A stretch of 7,257 nt of DNA, from assembly GCA_958427375.1 (NCBI GenBank), contig CAUABY010000110.1, positions 1 to 7,257 on the forward strand, written 5' to 3'. Made by a program: the position numbers and the translations under genes. The stretch is from an uncultured Eubacteriales bacterium (GTDB lineage Bacteria > Bacillota > Clostridia > Oscillospirales > Oscillospiraceae). The notes under the pieces were generated by a model that was not told where the DNA came from, searched no databases, and saw only the letters and a list, made by a program, of their open reading frames with translations. Shown here one piece after another: positions 1 through 6,630 of this stretch. The number at the start of each line of letters is the position of its first letter. The first letter of the stretch is position 1.

Positions 1-1171
1 CAACCATGGTAGCAACACCACCTGCGAAGATGGTAGGAGGCGCGGAAAGCTTGAACAAATCGCCGCCGCCAACATCAGTCTGCTTGAAGATGACGCCGAT
101 AGCGATGAGAGCGATGACTGCAAGAGCGGACTCGACGATCATAGCGCCGTAGCCGATGACCTTTGCGTCCTTCTCAGAGTCGAGCTGCTTGGAAGTCGTA
201 CCGGAACCGATGAGGGCATGGAAGCCGGAGACAGCGCCGCAGGCGACGGTGATGAACAGGGTCGGGAAGAGGGTAGCCTTCTGGTTGATACCAGTCCAGC
301 CAGCAAAAGCAGGCAAATCGACCTTTGCGCCGGAGAAGATGACGCCTACAACTGCGACGATCATCATAGCGTAGAGCAGGAAGGAGGACAGGTAGTCACG
401 GGGCTGGAGCAGCATCCAAACAGGAAGCAGAGAAGCGACAGTGACGTAAATTGCGATGAAGAGCACCCAGAAGGTACGGCTGCAGTTGATACCGACATTC
501 AGGCCGATAGCGACTATAGCAACGATGCCAAAGATTGCAACGATGGTTGCAGGGCCGATCTTGCAGTTCTTGCGGTACACGAAGTAACCGAAGATGAATG
601 CAATGACGATGAAGAGAAGAGAGGTCATTGCGGTGGAAGCGTTGCCGCTCACGTTGGCACGGCCAACAGTGAAGAGGGGCAGAGCAGCGCCGTCAGCACC
701 GACGGAAACGAAGGTGCCTGCAACAACTGCGGTGAAGGATGCGATGACGAGGATGAGAACGAGCAGCGCGAAGATGGTGAACAGTCTCTGTGCGGAGACG
801 CCGATCTCTTCCTTGATGACTTCGCCGATGGAGCCGCCGTTGTGGCGGATGGAGGCGAACAGAGCACCAAAGTCATGCATAGCACCGAAGAAGATGCCGC
901 CGATAACAATCCACAGGAAAACGGGAACCCAGCCAAAAACTGCGGCCTGAATAGGTCCGTTAATGGGGCCTGCGCCTGCGATAGAAGAGAAATGGTGGCC
1001 CATCAGAACAGCGGGGTTTGCAGGAACAAAGTCCTTACCGTCGTAACTGGTGTGTGCCGGGGTTTCATGAGTGGGATCAACGCCCCACTGCTTTGCGAGC
1101 CAAGAGCCATAGAAAATGTAGCCCAGAGCCAGCAGAACAAACGCGATGAGAAGAATAAGTACTGCGCTCAC
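1..1171 (-). CDS. cstA: CstA-family carbon starvation protein / peptide or pyruvate transporter (C-terminus off the window)
   Basis: This is an integral membrane transporter of the CstA/BtsT family; characterised members import peptides or pyruvate when carbon is scarce. 390 codons are visible and the C-terminus lies beyond base 1. Seen: a first membrane segment at residues 3-22 and further hydrophobic segments near 81-100, 132-152, 183-199, 208-226, 234-252, 262-281 and 344-362. Family motifs are GHHFSSIAGAGPI (58-70), AMHDF (97-101), LQPRDYL (255-261) and CGAVSGFHALIGSGTT (311-326). The start is a GTG at 1171-1169, chosen because AAGGAG (1185-1180, minus) sits 8 bases upstream and the N-terminus aligns with the first helix. 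It lies 53 bases downstream of the 168-residue unknown gene on the same strand, so the two are probably cotranscribed. The family call is firm; whether the substrate is peptide or pyruvate cannot be read from the sequence. Confidence 0.95.
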   Translation of the reverse strand, partial: MSAVLILLIAFVLLALGYIFYGSWLAKQWGVDPTHETPAHTSYDGKDFVPANPAVLMGHHFSSIAGAGPINGPIQAAVFGWVPVFLWIVIGGIFFGAMHDFGALFASIRHNGGSIGEVIKEEIGVSAQRLFTIFALLVLILVIASFTAVVAGTFVSVGADGAALPLFTVGRANVSGNASTAMTSLLFIVIAFIFGYFVYRKNCKIGPATIVAIFGIVAIVAIGLNVGINCSRTFWVLFIAIYVTVASLLPVWMLLQPRDYLSSFLLYAMMIVAVVGVIFSGAKVDLPAFAGWTGINQKATLFPTLFITVACGAVSGFHALIGSGTTSKQLDSEKDAKVIGYGAMIVESALAVIALIAIGVIFKQTDVGGGDLFKLSAPPTIFAGGVATMV

Positions 1172-1224
1172 ACTTTTCACTCCTTAAATAAAAAGTATAA
1201 TTTATTAGCTGTCGCAGAGAGCCC

Positions 1225-1731
1225 TCATTCTCTGACTGCGAATAGCTTACCGAAGAATTGGGCCAACTCATGCCCCGCGCGGTTTGTCACAACCGAACGC
1301 TCAGACAGGTCGACCGCCCCTGAGAGGAGCTCTGTATAGCCCCAGAGGGAGAAATGATAGTTTTTTGAAAAAGACCGCTTTTTTATGTACCTGGCAACAT
1401 CTTTATCCAAGCTATCCGCGATAAAGACAACTTTAACATTGGTATACTGGTGCTCTTTATGCGGCTTGACCTTGGGCAGGGCCTCATCAAGCGCCATGTC
1501 GATGCAGCGTTTCACGGTTTCAACATCATAGCTCTCGGCGGAGAAAACATAGGCAAACTCATTCGTCTCGTTAGCCCAGATCTTGATGTTCTTGGTCAGC
1601 CAATAGCGCTCGTCACGGCGGATATACTCCGCGCGGAAAGACAATGGCGCTTCGCTTTCTTCCGCAGGGAAAATATTATAGTAGGCGCTGTATGAATCCT
1701 TCAGCACTTCCAGAAAAACCGCACGATCCAT
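1225..1731 (-). CDS. Conserved-looking protein of unknown function upstream of cstA
   Basis: 168 residues, no signal peptide and no membrane segment, so probably cytoplasmic. I do not recognise a function. The start is ATG 1731-1729, because GGAGGT lies 6 bases upstream; a 12-codon extension to an earlier ATG has no such site. The protein is rich in charged and aromatic residues. Alternating stretches suggest an alpha/beta fold: FRAEYIRRDERYWLTKNIKIWANETNEF in pieces at about 32-59, a conserved-looking KPHKEHQYTNVKVVFIAD at 89-106, a basic RYIKKRSFSKNY at 114-125, and VVTNRAGHEL at 147-156 near the end. From memory this resembles a Clostridia family of unknown function (possibly DUF8052), which I could not check. 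Its position as first gene of a probable operon with cstA suggests a role linked to that transporter, but this is inference. Confidence 0.85.
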   Translation of the reverse strand: MDRAVFLEVLKDSYSAYYNIFPAEESEAPLSFRAEYIRRDERYWLTKNIKIWANETNEFAYVFSAESYDVETVKRCIDMALDEALPKVKPHKEHQYTNVKVVFIADSLDKDVARYIKKRSFSKNYHFSLWGYTELLSGAVDLSERSVVTNRAGHELAQFFGKLFAVRE

Positions 1732-1803
1732 GCAGTGACCTCCAATTTGCTGTGGCAGATTAATCACATTTGGCTGAACGCTTTTTACTTCAAATTTTTT
1801 TAG

Positions 1804-1823
1804 TTAATTTCCATTGGAATTAA
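1804..1823. repeat. Near-perfect dyad in the leader of the cstA operon
   Basis: TTAATT, a bulged T, CCA, a single T, TGG, then AATTAA. Nine of ten arm positions pair across a one-base centre. It lies between the candidate promoter and the ATG at 1731, where an operator or a small RNA hairpin could act. AT-rich composition makes a chance dyad fairly likely. Confidence 0.4.
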
Positions 1824-1859
1824 ATGAAAGTAAAGGCGCTTAACATCCACGTTACATAG

Positions 1860-1888
1860 AGTTTAACTCATCTCCGCAAAAAATTCAA
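1860..1888 (-). promoter_or_regulatory. Candidate sigma-A promoter for the unknown gene-cstA operon
   Basis: Reading the minus strand, TTGAAT (1888-1883) and TAAACT (1865-1860) are separated by exactly 17 bases. Each box matches four of six consensus positions. A start near 1853 would give a leader of about 120 bases before the ATG at 1731. The leader contains a dyad at 1804-1823. The match is moderate and the region is AT-rich, so a chance hit is possible. Confidence 0.4.
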
Positions 1889-1952
1889 TAGTTAATTCAC
1901 AAAAAGTCCATAAATATCTCTATATTTTTATTTTGGCTTGGTTATTCTGTCC

Positions 1953-2057
1953 TTATGTAAACTCTTCTGCCGTTTTAAACGGCTTGCGGCGCTGCATTGG
2001 CAGATCGCGCCCGCTCTGGAAGTTTGCCACATACGCGCCGATGCTGCCAATATATAG
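1953..2057 (-). pseudogene. Possible 3' end of a lost protein gene
   Basis: The frame is open for 34 codons to a TAA at 1955-1953. Its translation looks like real protein: IGSIGAYVANFQSGRDL followed by PMQRRKPFKTAEEFT. Third positions are rich in G and C like the intact genes here, while the flanks are AT-rich. Upstream the frame is closed at once by a TAA (2060-2058), with no start codon and no ribosome binding site, so an intact small gene is unlikely. I do not recognise the parent protein. Alternatives are a structured RNA segment (the island also holds long imperfect inverted repeats) or chance. Confidence 0.35.
1969..1983. repeat. 15-base perfect palindrome GCCGTTT-T-AAACGGC
   Basis: Seven-base arms around a single central T. 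It is too tight to form an RNA hairpin and has no T-run after it, so it is not a terminator. It could be a protein-binding site. It also falls inside the possible coding remnant, where it may be incidental. Confidence 0.5.
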
Positions 2058-2127
2058 TTATTTGCTTCAAATTTTAAACAAAGGGTGAACAATTAGTTTT
2101 TTCCTCCGCTTTTGCGCGTCGTTCCCA

Positions 2128-2156
2128 TTTACAGCGTGGAAAAAGTATTGTATTAT
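2128..2156 (+). promoter_or_regulatory. Sigma-A promoter for the rRNA methyltransferase gene
   Basis: TTTACA (2128-2133), a 17-base spacer, then TATTAT (2151-2156). Each hexamer matches five of six consensus positions. The predicted start near 2163 leaves a leader of about 75 bases that carries a stable hairpin before the ribosome binding site. Confidence 0.7.
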
Positions 2157-2185
2157 AGATAGGTTAATTTATCAGTTTTTATTAC

Positions 2186-2219
2186 AGCTTGGCCGGGATG
2201 TTTTATATCCCCGCCAGCT
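2186..2219 (+). promoter_or_regulatory. Stem-loop in the 5' leader of the methyltransferase mRNA
   Basis: The left arm is AGCT-T-GGC-C-GGGAT (2186-2199) and the right arm ATCCC-C-GCC-AGCT (2207-2219). Together they give 12 base pairs with one C/C mismatch and one bulged T around a 7-base loop. It ends 7 bases before the GAGAGGT ribosome binding site at 2227-2233 and has no T-run, so it is not a terminator. It could protect the mRNA 5' end or tune translation; no known riboswitch or leader class was recognised. Confidence 0.5.
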
Positions 2220-2237
2220 CAGATACGAGAGGTCATT

Positions 2238-3350
2238 ATGGATTTCAGGCTTTGTGTGCCCTGCCTGCTTGGGCTGGAGGGGCCGATTGCGGACGAGCTG
2301 CGGCGCATGGATATGGAAAATGTGGCGGCGGAAAACGGGCGCGTATACTTCACCGGGGACGAGGCCGCTGTTGCCAAGGCGAACATCAACCTGCGCGTCG
2401 GCGAGCGTGTGCTTATTGAGCTGGGGCACTTCACCGCGCTGAGTTTTGAAGAGCTTTTTCAGGGCGTAAAAGCCATACGCTGGGAGGATATCATCCCGCG
2501 CGACGGAGCGTTCCCCGTCAAGGGCTACAGCCTCGACTCCAAGCTTTTCTCTGTGTCTGACTGCCAGAAGATAATCAAAAAAGCCATCGTTGAGCGGCTG
2601 AAGAGCGTATACGGGATTGAGTGGTTTTCCGAGAGCGCCGAGACATATCAGGTGCAGTTTTCGATAATGAAAGACTCCGTGTCCATCTGCCTTGACACCT
2701 CCGGCGAGGGGCTGCACAAACGCGGCTACCGCCCCGCGCACAACGCCGCGCCGCTCAAGGAGACCATGGCCGCGGCCATGGTCAAGCTCTCACGCTACCG
2801 CGGGCGCGGGGATTTCCTCGACCCTTTCTGTGGCAGCGGCACAATACCCATTGAGGCGGCGCTCATCGCGCGCAACATCGCCCCCGGCCTCAACCGCGGT
2901 TTTGCGGCGATGAACTGGCGCGGTTTTGACAGGCGCATTTGGGCACGGGCGCGCGATGAGGCGCGGGCAAAGGAATTTCACGGCGAGTACAGCATTGTCG
3001 GCTCTGACATTGATCCGGCAGCCATCGCCATCGCGCGCGAAAACGCACAGCGCGCGGGCGTTTCTGACGTGGTGCGCTTTGAAATTGCGGACGCGACAGC
3101 TTTCAACCGGCGCACGGAGCGCGGCGTAATCGTGACAAACCCGCCCTACGGCGAACGCATCATGGAAAAGGCGCAGGCCGAGCAGCTCTACCGCGAGTTC
3201 GGCGCGTGCTGGCGCGAGAGCGAGAACTGGCAGCTGTATCTGCTGTCCTCGCACACGGAGTTTGAGCGCTGCTTCGGCAAAACCGCCGATAAAAAGCGTA
3301 AGCTCTACAACGGCATGATAAAATGCGACTTATTCATGTATTTCAAATGA
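2238..3350 (+). CDS. THUMP-domain 23S rRNA guanine-N2 methyltransferase, RlmL/YpsC type
   Basis: A cytoplasmic SAM-dependent enzyme that should methylate the exocyclic N2 of a guanine in 23S rRNA (m2G2445 in E. coli numbering for RlmL). It is 370 residues, close to single-domain homologues such as B. subtilis YpsC, and lacks the second methyltransferase half of E. coli RlmL. Seen: an N-terminal ferredoxin-like/THUMP region (about 1-155), LHKRGYR (159-165), SAM-binding motif I DPFCGSGT (195-202), the acidic ribose-binding loop GSDID (255-259), the catalytic motif TNPPYG (300-305) and a C-terminal KRKLYNGMIKC (353-363). ATG 2238 has GAGAGGT four bases upstream. All key residues are present. It has its own promoter and leader hairpin and is divergent from the cstA operon. 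The exact target base is inferred from the family. Confidence 0.93.
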   Translation: MDFRLCVPCLLGLEGPIADELRRMDMENVAAENGRVYFTGDEAAVAKANINLRVGERVLIELGHFTALSFEELFQGVKAIRWEDIIPRDGAFPVKGYSLDSKLFSVSDCQKIIKKAIVERLKSVYGIEWFSESAETYQVQFSIMKDSVSICLDTSGEGLHKRGYRPAHNAAPLKETMAAAMVKLSRYRGRGDFLDPFCGSGTIPIEAALIARNIAPGLNRGFAAMNWRGFDRRIWARARDEARAKEFHGEYSIVGSDIDPAAIAIARENAQRAGVSDVVRFEIADATAFNRRTERGVIVTNPPYGERIMEKAQAEQLYREFGACWRESENWQLYLLSSHTEFERCFGKTADKKRKLYNGMIKCDLFMYFK

Positions 3351-3357
3351 CTATCCT

Positions 3358-3376
3358 GGCGGTCAAGTGCACCGCC
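3358..3376 (+). terminator. Weak hairpin after the methyltransferase gene
   Basis: GGCGGT (3358-3363), a 7-base loop, then ACCGCC (3371-3376), starting 7 bases past the stop codon. The stem is perfect but only 6 bp, and what follows is C/T mixed rather than a clean T-run. It may be a weak or partial terminator or an mRNA 3'-end protector. The next gene lies on the same strand, so read-through is likely. Confidence 0.35.
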
Positions 3377-3442
3377 CTCCGCGTTTCCTCTAATCTATAT
3401 ATTTTCTTCTATATTATATATACATAATAAGGAGCAGAGACG

Positions 3443-4399
3443 ATGAAGCATCTTTTCATAGTCAATCCCATAGCCGGCGGGCGCGACGCGACAGCGGAAG
3501 TTACCGCGCAGGTCGAGCGCATATTTGCCAACCGCAGTGATGAGTACGAGATATACGTGACCAAGGGGCCGAAGGACGCGCCGGGCAAGATAATGAGCGA
3601 GGCCAAATGCGGCAAGCACATCCGCGTATACTCCTGCGGCGGCGACGGCACCTTCAACGAGTGCGTGTGCGGCGCGGCAGAACTGCCCAATGTCGCCATC
3701 TGCCCCTACCCCACCGGCACGGGCAACGACTTCTGCCGCATGTTCGGCGAAGAGGCCGCGCGCTACCGCGACCTTGAGGCGCTGGTCGACGGCACCGAGC
3801 ACCCCCTGGACCTCATCGACGCGAACGGACACTGGTGCGCCAACATCTGCTCCGTCGGCATAGACGCGCGCGTCGGTATTGACGTACACAGCTACACGCA
3901 TCTGCCATTCGCCAAGGGCATGGGCGCTTACATCATCTCCGCCATTGTCAACATTCTTCGGGGTGTAAACACCAACATGTACATAAAATGCGGCGACTAC
4001 TACTCCGAGGGTAAGCACGCGCTGTGCTGTGTGTGCAACGGGCGCTATTACGGCGGCGGCTTCAACCCCAGCAAGACCGCTCGCCCTGATGACGGTCTGC
4101 TCGACTTCTACATCGTACACGGAGTGAACCTTTTAACCGTCGCCTCTCTTGTCGGCAAATACGCTAAGGGTGAGGGCGACAAGTACCCTGAGCACATAAC
4201 TCATCTGCAGGGCACGAAGATTGAAATTGGCTTTGACGAGCCCAACGTTGTCAACATCGACGGTGAGGGCTTTCACACCGACAAGGTGTGTGTCTCACTC
4301 GTGCCGGGCGCGGCAACGCTCATCGCGCCGCGCGGTATGCGCTTCTTCGACAGCGCCGCCGCGGAAAACAACGAAAATTTGCTCAGTGCTTCTATATAA
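3443..4399 (+). CDS. Diacylglycerol/lipid kinase, YegS/DagK family
   Basis: 318 residues, the usual length for this soluble, membrane-associated family, which phosphorylates diacylglycerol or related lipids with ATP. In Gram-positives the job is recycling diacylglycerol released in envelope synthesis back to phosphatidic acid. Seen: NPIAGGR (8-14), the nucleotide-binding GGDGT (66-70) followed by FNE, PTGTGNDFCR (90-99), NGRYYGGGF (199-207), PDDGLLD (215-221) and the late NIDGE (271-275) that supplies catalytic and metal-binding acids. Nothing essential is missing. ATG 3443 is preceded by AAGGAG at 3429-3434. It begins 92 bases after the methyltransferase stop. The gap is AT-rich with TATATT-like boxes but no convincing -35, so it may be cotranscribed with the gene before it. 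The precise lipid substrate (diacylglycerol or another) is not resolved. Confidence 0.93.
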   Translation: MKHLFIVNPIAGGRDATAEVTAQVERIFANRSDEYEIYVTKGPKDAPGKIMSEAKCGKHIRVYSCGGDGTFNECVCGAAELPNVAICPYPTGTGNDFCRMFGEEAARYRDLEALVDGTEHPLDLIDANGHWCANICSVGIDARVGIDVHSYTHLPFAKGMGAYIISAIVNILRGVNTNMYIKCGDYYSEGKHALCCVCNGRYYGGGFNPSKTARPDDGLLDFYIVHGVNLLTVASLVGKYAKGEGDKYPEHITHLQGTKIEIGFDEPNVVNIDGEGFHTDKVCVSLVPGAATLIAPRGMRFFDSAAAENNENLLSASI

Positions 4400-4439
4400 A
4401 AACGTCACAAAAATTTCACATATTTTTTTATGATAGGTC

Positions 4440-4467
4440 TTGCAAAATAAAAAAAACGTGGTATCAT
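4440..4467 (+). promoter_or_regulatory. groESL promoter
   Basis: TTGCAA (4440-4445), a 16-base A-rich spacer, then TATCAT (4462-4467). The predicted transcription start near 4474 falls at the left edge of the CIRCE operator, the arrangement expected for HrcA repression. The -35 box matches four of six consensus positions and the -10 five of six. Confidence 0.7.
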
Positions 4468-4468
4468 T

Positions 4469-4509
4469 AGCATCGTTAGCACTCAGGCGTTTTGAGTGCT
4501 AACGATGCT
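4469..4509. promoter_or_regulatory. CIRCE operator (HrcA binding site) with extended arms
   Basis: The core is a perfect CIRCE: TTAGCACTC (4476-4484), a 9-base spacer, GAGTGCTAA (4494-4502). HrcA binds this element and represses class I heat-shock genes until misfolded protein titrates GroEL away from it. Here pairing continues seven bases further on each side (AGCATCG at 4469-4475 with CGATGCT at 4503-4509), giving 16-bp perfect arms. The site overlaps the expected start of transcription and will also form a hairpin in the mRNA leader, ahead of the GGAGG at 4534-4538. Confidence 0.97.
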
Positions 4510-4548
4510 GAAACTTTTGTTAATAAAAAATTTGGAGGTATATAAGCA

Positions 4549-4833
4549 ATGAAACTCAAACCGTTGGCTGACAGAGTTGTTCTCAAGCAGAACGAGGCCG
4601 AGGAGCGCACTTCCTCCGGTATCTTCCTTGCCGCTTCCGCGCAGGAGAAGCCTGAGGTATATGAAGTTGTTGAAGTCGGTCCCGGCGGCATGGTCGAGGG
4701 TAACGAGGTCAAGATGATAGTCAAGGTCGGCGAGAAGGTTCTTGTCGGTAAGTACAGCGGCACCAAGGTCAAGCTCGACGATGTTGAGTACACCATCGTG
4801 CGTCAGTCCGATATTCTGGCTGTTATCGAGTAA
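4549..4833 (+). CDS. groES: GroES, chaperonin 10 co-chaperone
   Basis: 94 residues, the normal length. Seven copies form the lid that caps the GroEL ring and closes the folding chamber. Seen: the N-terminal KLKPLADRVVLK (2-13), a mobile loop at about 16-32 with the hydrophobic tripeptide IFL (25-27) that docks on the GroEL apical domain, a roof hairpin with GPGGMVEG at 44-51, and a C-terminal strand ending RQSDILAVIE. ATG 4549 has GGAGG ten bases upstream. It is the first gene of the operon, 35 bases ahead of groEL, under CIRCE/HrcA control. IFL in place of the common IVL is a conservative variation. Confidence 0.98.
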   Translation: MKLKPLADRVVLKQNEAEERTSSGIFLAASAQEKPEVYEVVEVGPGGMVEGNEVKMIVKVGEKVLVGKYSGTKVKLDDVEYTIVRQSDILAVIE

Positions 4834-4868
4834 TTTTCTTTGTAAATTCGATTGGAGGAATTTGAATT

Positions 4869-6494
4869 ATGGCTAAGCAGATAATATATGGCGAAGAGGC
4901 AAGAAAAGCTATTGAGCGCGGTGTCAACAAGCTTGCCGATACCGTTAAAATCACTCTCGGCCCCAAGGGCCGCAACGTCGTGCTTGACAAGAAGTTCGGC
5001 ACCCCGCTGATTACCAACGACGGTGTAACCATCGCCAAGGAGATTGAGCTTGAGGACGCTTTTGAGAACATGGGCGCACAGCTCATCAAGGAAGTTTCCA
5101 CCAAGACCAACGACGTAGCCGGCGACGGCACCACCTCCGCAACCATCCTCGCGCAGGCTATGATCAGCGAGGGCCTGAAGAACCTCGCCGCCGGCGCAAA
5201 CCCGATGGTTATGAAAAAGGGCATTGAGAAAGCGACTGCCGCCGCTGTTGACGCTATCAAGGGCGCGTCTCAGCCCGTGTCCGGCACCAAGGACATCGCC
5301 CGTGTCGGCACCATCTCCTCCAGCAGTGAGCACATCGGCGCTCTGATTGCCGAGGCTATGGAGAAGGTCAGCCAGAACGGCGTTATCACCATTGAAGAGT
5401 CCAAGACCGCCGAGACCTACAGCGATGTTGTTGAAGGCATGCAGTTTGACCGCGGCTATCTCAGTCCCTACATGGCAACTGACATGGACAAGATGGAGGC
5501 TGTTCTTGATGACGCTCTCATACTCATCACCGACAAGAAGATTTCCAACATTCAGGAGATTCTGCCCCTGCTTGAGCAGGTCGTCAAGGCCGGCCGCAAG
5601 CTCCTCATCATCGCTGAGGACGTTGAGGGCGAGGCTCTTGCAACCATCATTCTCAACAAGCTGCGCGGCACTTTCACCTGCGTTTGCGTAAAGGCTCCCG
5701 GCTTCGGCGACAGACGCAAGGAAATGCTCGAAGATATCGCAGTGCTCACCGGCGGTCAGGTTATCTCCTCCGAACTCGGCATGGAGCTTAAGGATGCGGA
5801 CCTCAGCATGCTCGGTCAGGCACATCAGGTCAAGGTCACCAAGGAGAACACCGTTATTGTTGACGGCGCAGGCGCTTCTGAGAACATCAAGGCGCGCACC
5901 GCTCAGATTCAGCGCCAGATTGAGACCACCACTTCTGATTACGACAGAGAGAAGCTTCAGGAGCGTCTGGCAAAGTTAGCCGGCGGTGTGGCTGTCATCA
6001 AGGTCGGTGCCGCAACCGAGACTGAGATGAAAGAGAAGAAGCTTCGCATTGAGGACGCACTCAACGCAACCCGCGCGGCTGTCGAAGAGGGCATCGTCCC
6101 CGGCGGCGGCACGGCATACGTTCTGGCTGCAAAGGCCGCGGACGCATTGGTTGCTACTCTCAGCGGCGACGAAAAGACCGGTGCCGCAATCATTGCCAAG
6201 GCTCTTAAGGCGCCCACCATGCAGATTGCTGCAAACGCAGGTCTGGAAGGCGCGGTCATCCTCAACAACGTTTACAACGCCGATAACTCCAACTACGGTT
6301 ACGACGCCGCGAACGACGTGTACGGCGACATGATAGAGCTTGGCATTGTCGATCCGACCAAGGTTTGCCGCAGCGCTCTTGAGAACGCGGCTTCCGTGTC
6401 CGCAATGGTTCTCACCACCGAGAGCCTCGTGGCTGATATCCCGGAGAAGAATCCCCCGATGCCCGCAGGCGGCGACATGGGCGGCATGTACTGA
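4869..6494 (+). CDS. groL: GroEL, 60-kDa chaperonin
   Basis: 541 residues, full length. Two stacked heptameric rings bind unfolded proteins and fold them using ATP together with GroES. Seen: KITLGPKGRNVVLD (27-40), the phosphate-binding GDGTTSAT (85-92), apical-domain VEGMQFDRGYLSPY (188-201) and KAPGFGDRRK (275-284), the ATPase aspartate D396 in IEDALNATR (394-402), the family signature AAVEEGIVPGGG (403-414) and NYGYDA (475-480). The tail is GDMGGMY, a short version of the usual GGM repeat. ATG 4869 has GGAGG ten bases upstream. Stop TGA is backed by an in-line TAA. It shares the CIRCE promoter with groES and is followed by a strong terminator 24 bases later. Cysteines at 271 and 273 in the apical domain are a small peculiarity. 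Confidence 0.99.
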   Translation: MAKQIIYGEEARKAIERGVNKLADTVKITLGPKGRNVVLDKKFGTPLITNDGVTIAKEIELEDAFENMGAQLIKEVSTKTNDVAGDGTTSATILAQAMISEGLKNLAAGANPMVMKKGIEKATAAAVDAIKGASQPVSGTKDIARVGTISSSSEHIGALIAEAMEKVSQNGVITIEESKTAETYSDVVEGMQFDRGYLSPYMATDMDKMEAVLDDALILITDKKISNIQEILPLLEQVVKAGRKLLIIAEDVEGEALATIILNKLRGTFTCVCVKAPGFGDRRKEMLEDIAVLTGGQVISSELGMELKDADLSMLGQAHQVKVTKENTVIVDGAGASENIKARTAQIQRQIETTTSDYDREKLQERLAKLAGGVAVIKVGAATETEMKEKKLRIEDALNATRAAVEEGIVPGGGTAYVLAAKAADALVATLSGDEKTGAAIIAKALKAPTMQIAANAGLEGAVILNNVYNADNSNYGYDAANDVYGDMIELGIVDPTKVCRSALENAASVSAMVLTTESLVADIPEKNPPMPAGGDMGGMY

Positions 6495-6518
6495 TAAAGC
6501 AAAGTCAATAGATATATA

Positions 6519-6555
6519 AAAACAGAGGAAGTCCGATTTGGACTTCCTCTGTTTT
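6519..6555 (+). terminator. Intrinsic terminator of groESL
   Basis: AAAACAGAGGAAGTCC (6519-6534), loop GATTT, GGACTTCCTCTGTTTT (6540-6555): a perfect 16-bp stem with A-run and T-run at its ends. The symmetry means it could stop transcription from either side. It begins 24 bases after the groEL stop. Confidence 0.95.
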
Positions 6556-6582
6556 ATGCTGTAGAAGTGACTGGTTCTAAAC

Positions 6583-6630
6583 TAAAAGTTGGGGTAGCCG
6601 GATGAAGAGTCCTGTCACACCCAACTTTTA
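6583..6630 (+). repeat. Hairpin with 11-bp arms near the element end
   Basis: TAAAAGTTGGG and CCCAACTTTTA pair perfectly over a 26-base loop; with one bulged A the stem gains two pairs. A TTTTAATTTTAT run follows, so it could act as a second terminator blocking transcription into the element. Such hairpins just inside insertion-sequence ends are a known way to insulate the transposase gene. Confidence 0.65.

Larger units (their letters stand above)
1732..2237. other. 506-base divergent intergenic region
   Basis: The gap separates the leftward cstA operon from the rightward methyltransferase gene. It is mostly AT-rich. It holds a candidate promoter for each side (1860-1888 minus, 2128-2156 plus), a dyad at 1804-1823, a GC-richer island at about 1953-2057 that reads as a gene remnant on the minus strand, a 15-base palindrome at 1969-1983, and a leader hairpin at 2186-2219. 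TTAATT-containing words recur at 1804, 1892 and 2165, which may only reflect base composition. No complete gene with a ribosome binding site was found. Confidence 0.8.

Noticed and set aside
218..1339. A 373-codon open frame on the plus strand.
   Set aside because: It is antisense to cstA, is dominated by D, E and G residues from reversed membrane-protein codons, and has no ribosome binding site. The minus strand carries clear CstA motifs.
1969..1983. The palindrome considered as a transcription terminator.
   Set aside because: A one-base centre cannot form a hairpin loop of that stem and no T-run follows on either strand.
1928..2092. A 54-codon minus-strand frame from a TTG with GGAGG ten bases upstream.
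   Set aside because: The ribosome site is tempting, but the translation is rich in R, S, A and C without order. The frame one step away over the same island reads as far better protein.
2172..2741. A 189-codon minus-strand frame over the methyltransferase gene.
   Set aside because: It overlaps the promoter-proximal part of a clear plus-strand gene, shows no recognisable motif and has no convincing ribosome binding site.
3395..4120. A 241-codon minus-strand open frame.
   Set aside because: It is the antisense shadow of the lipid kinase gene, whose motifs are all intact on the plus strand.
4400..4439. A terminator for the lipid kinase gene before the groESL promoter.
   Set aside because: The stretch has A-runs and T-runs (ATAAAAA with TTTTTTTAT) but no G/C stem, so only a very weak AT hairpin is possible.
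4803..5825. A 340-codon minus-strand open frame.
   Set aside because: It lies opposite groES/groEL in strongly biased codons. GroEL is unmistakable on the plus strand and no other sign of a gene exists here.
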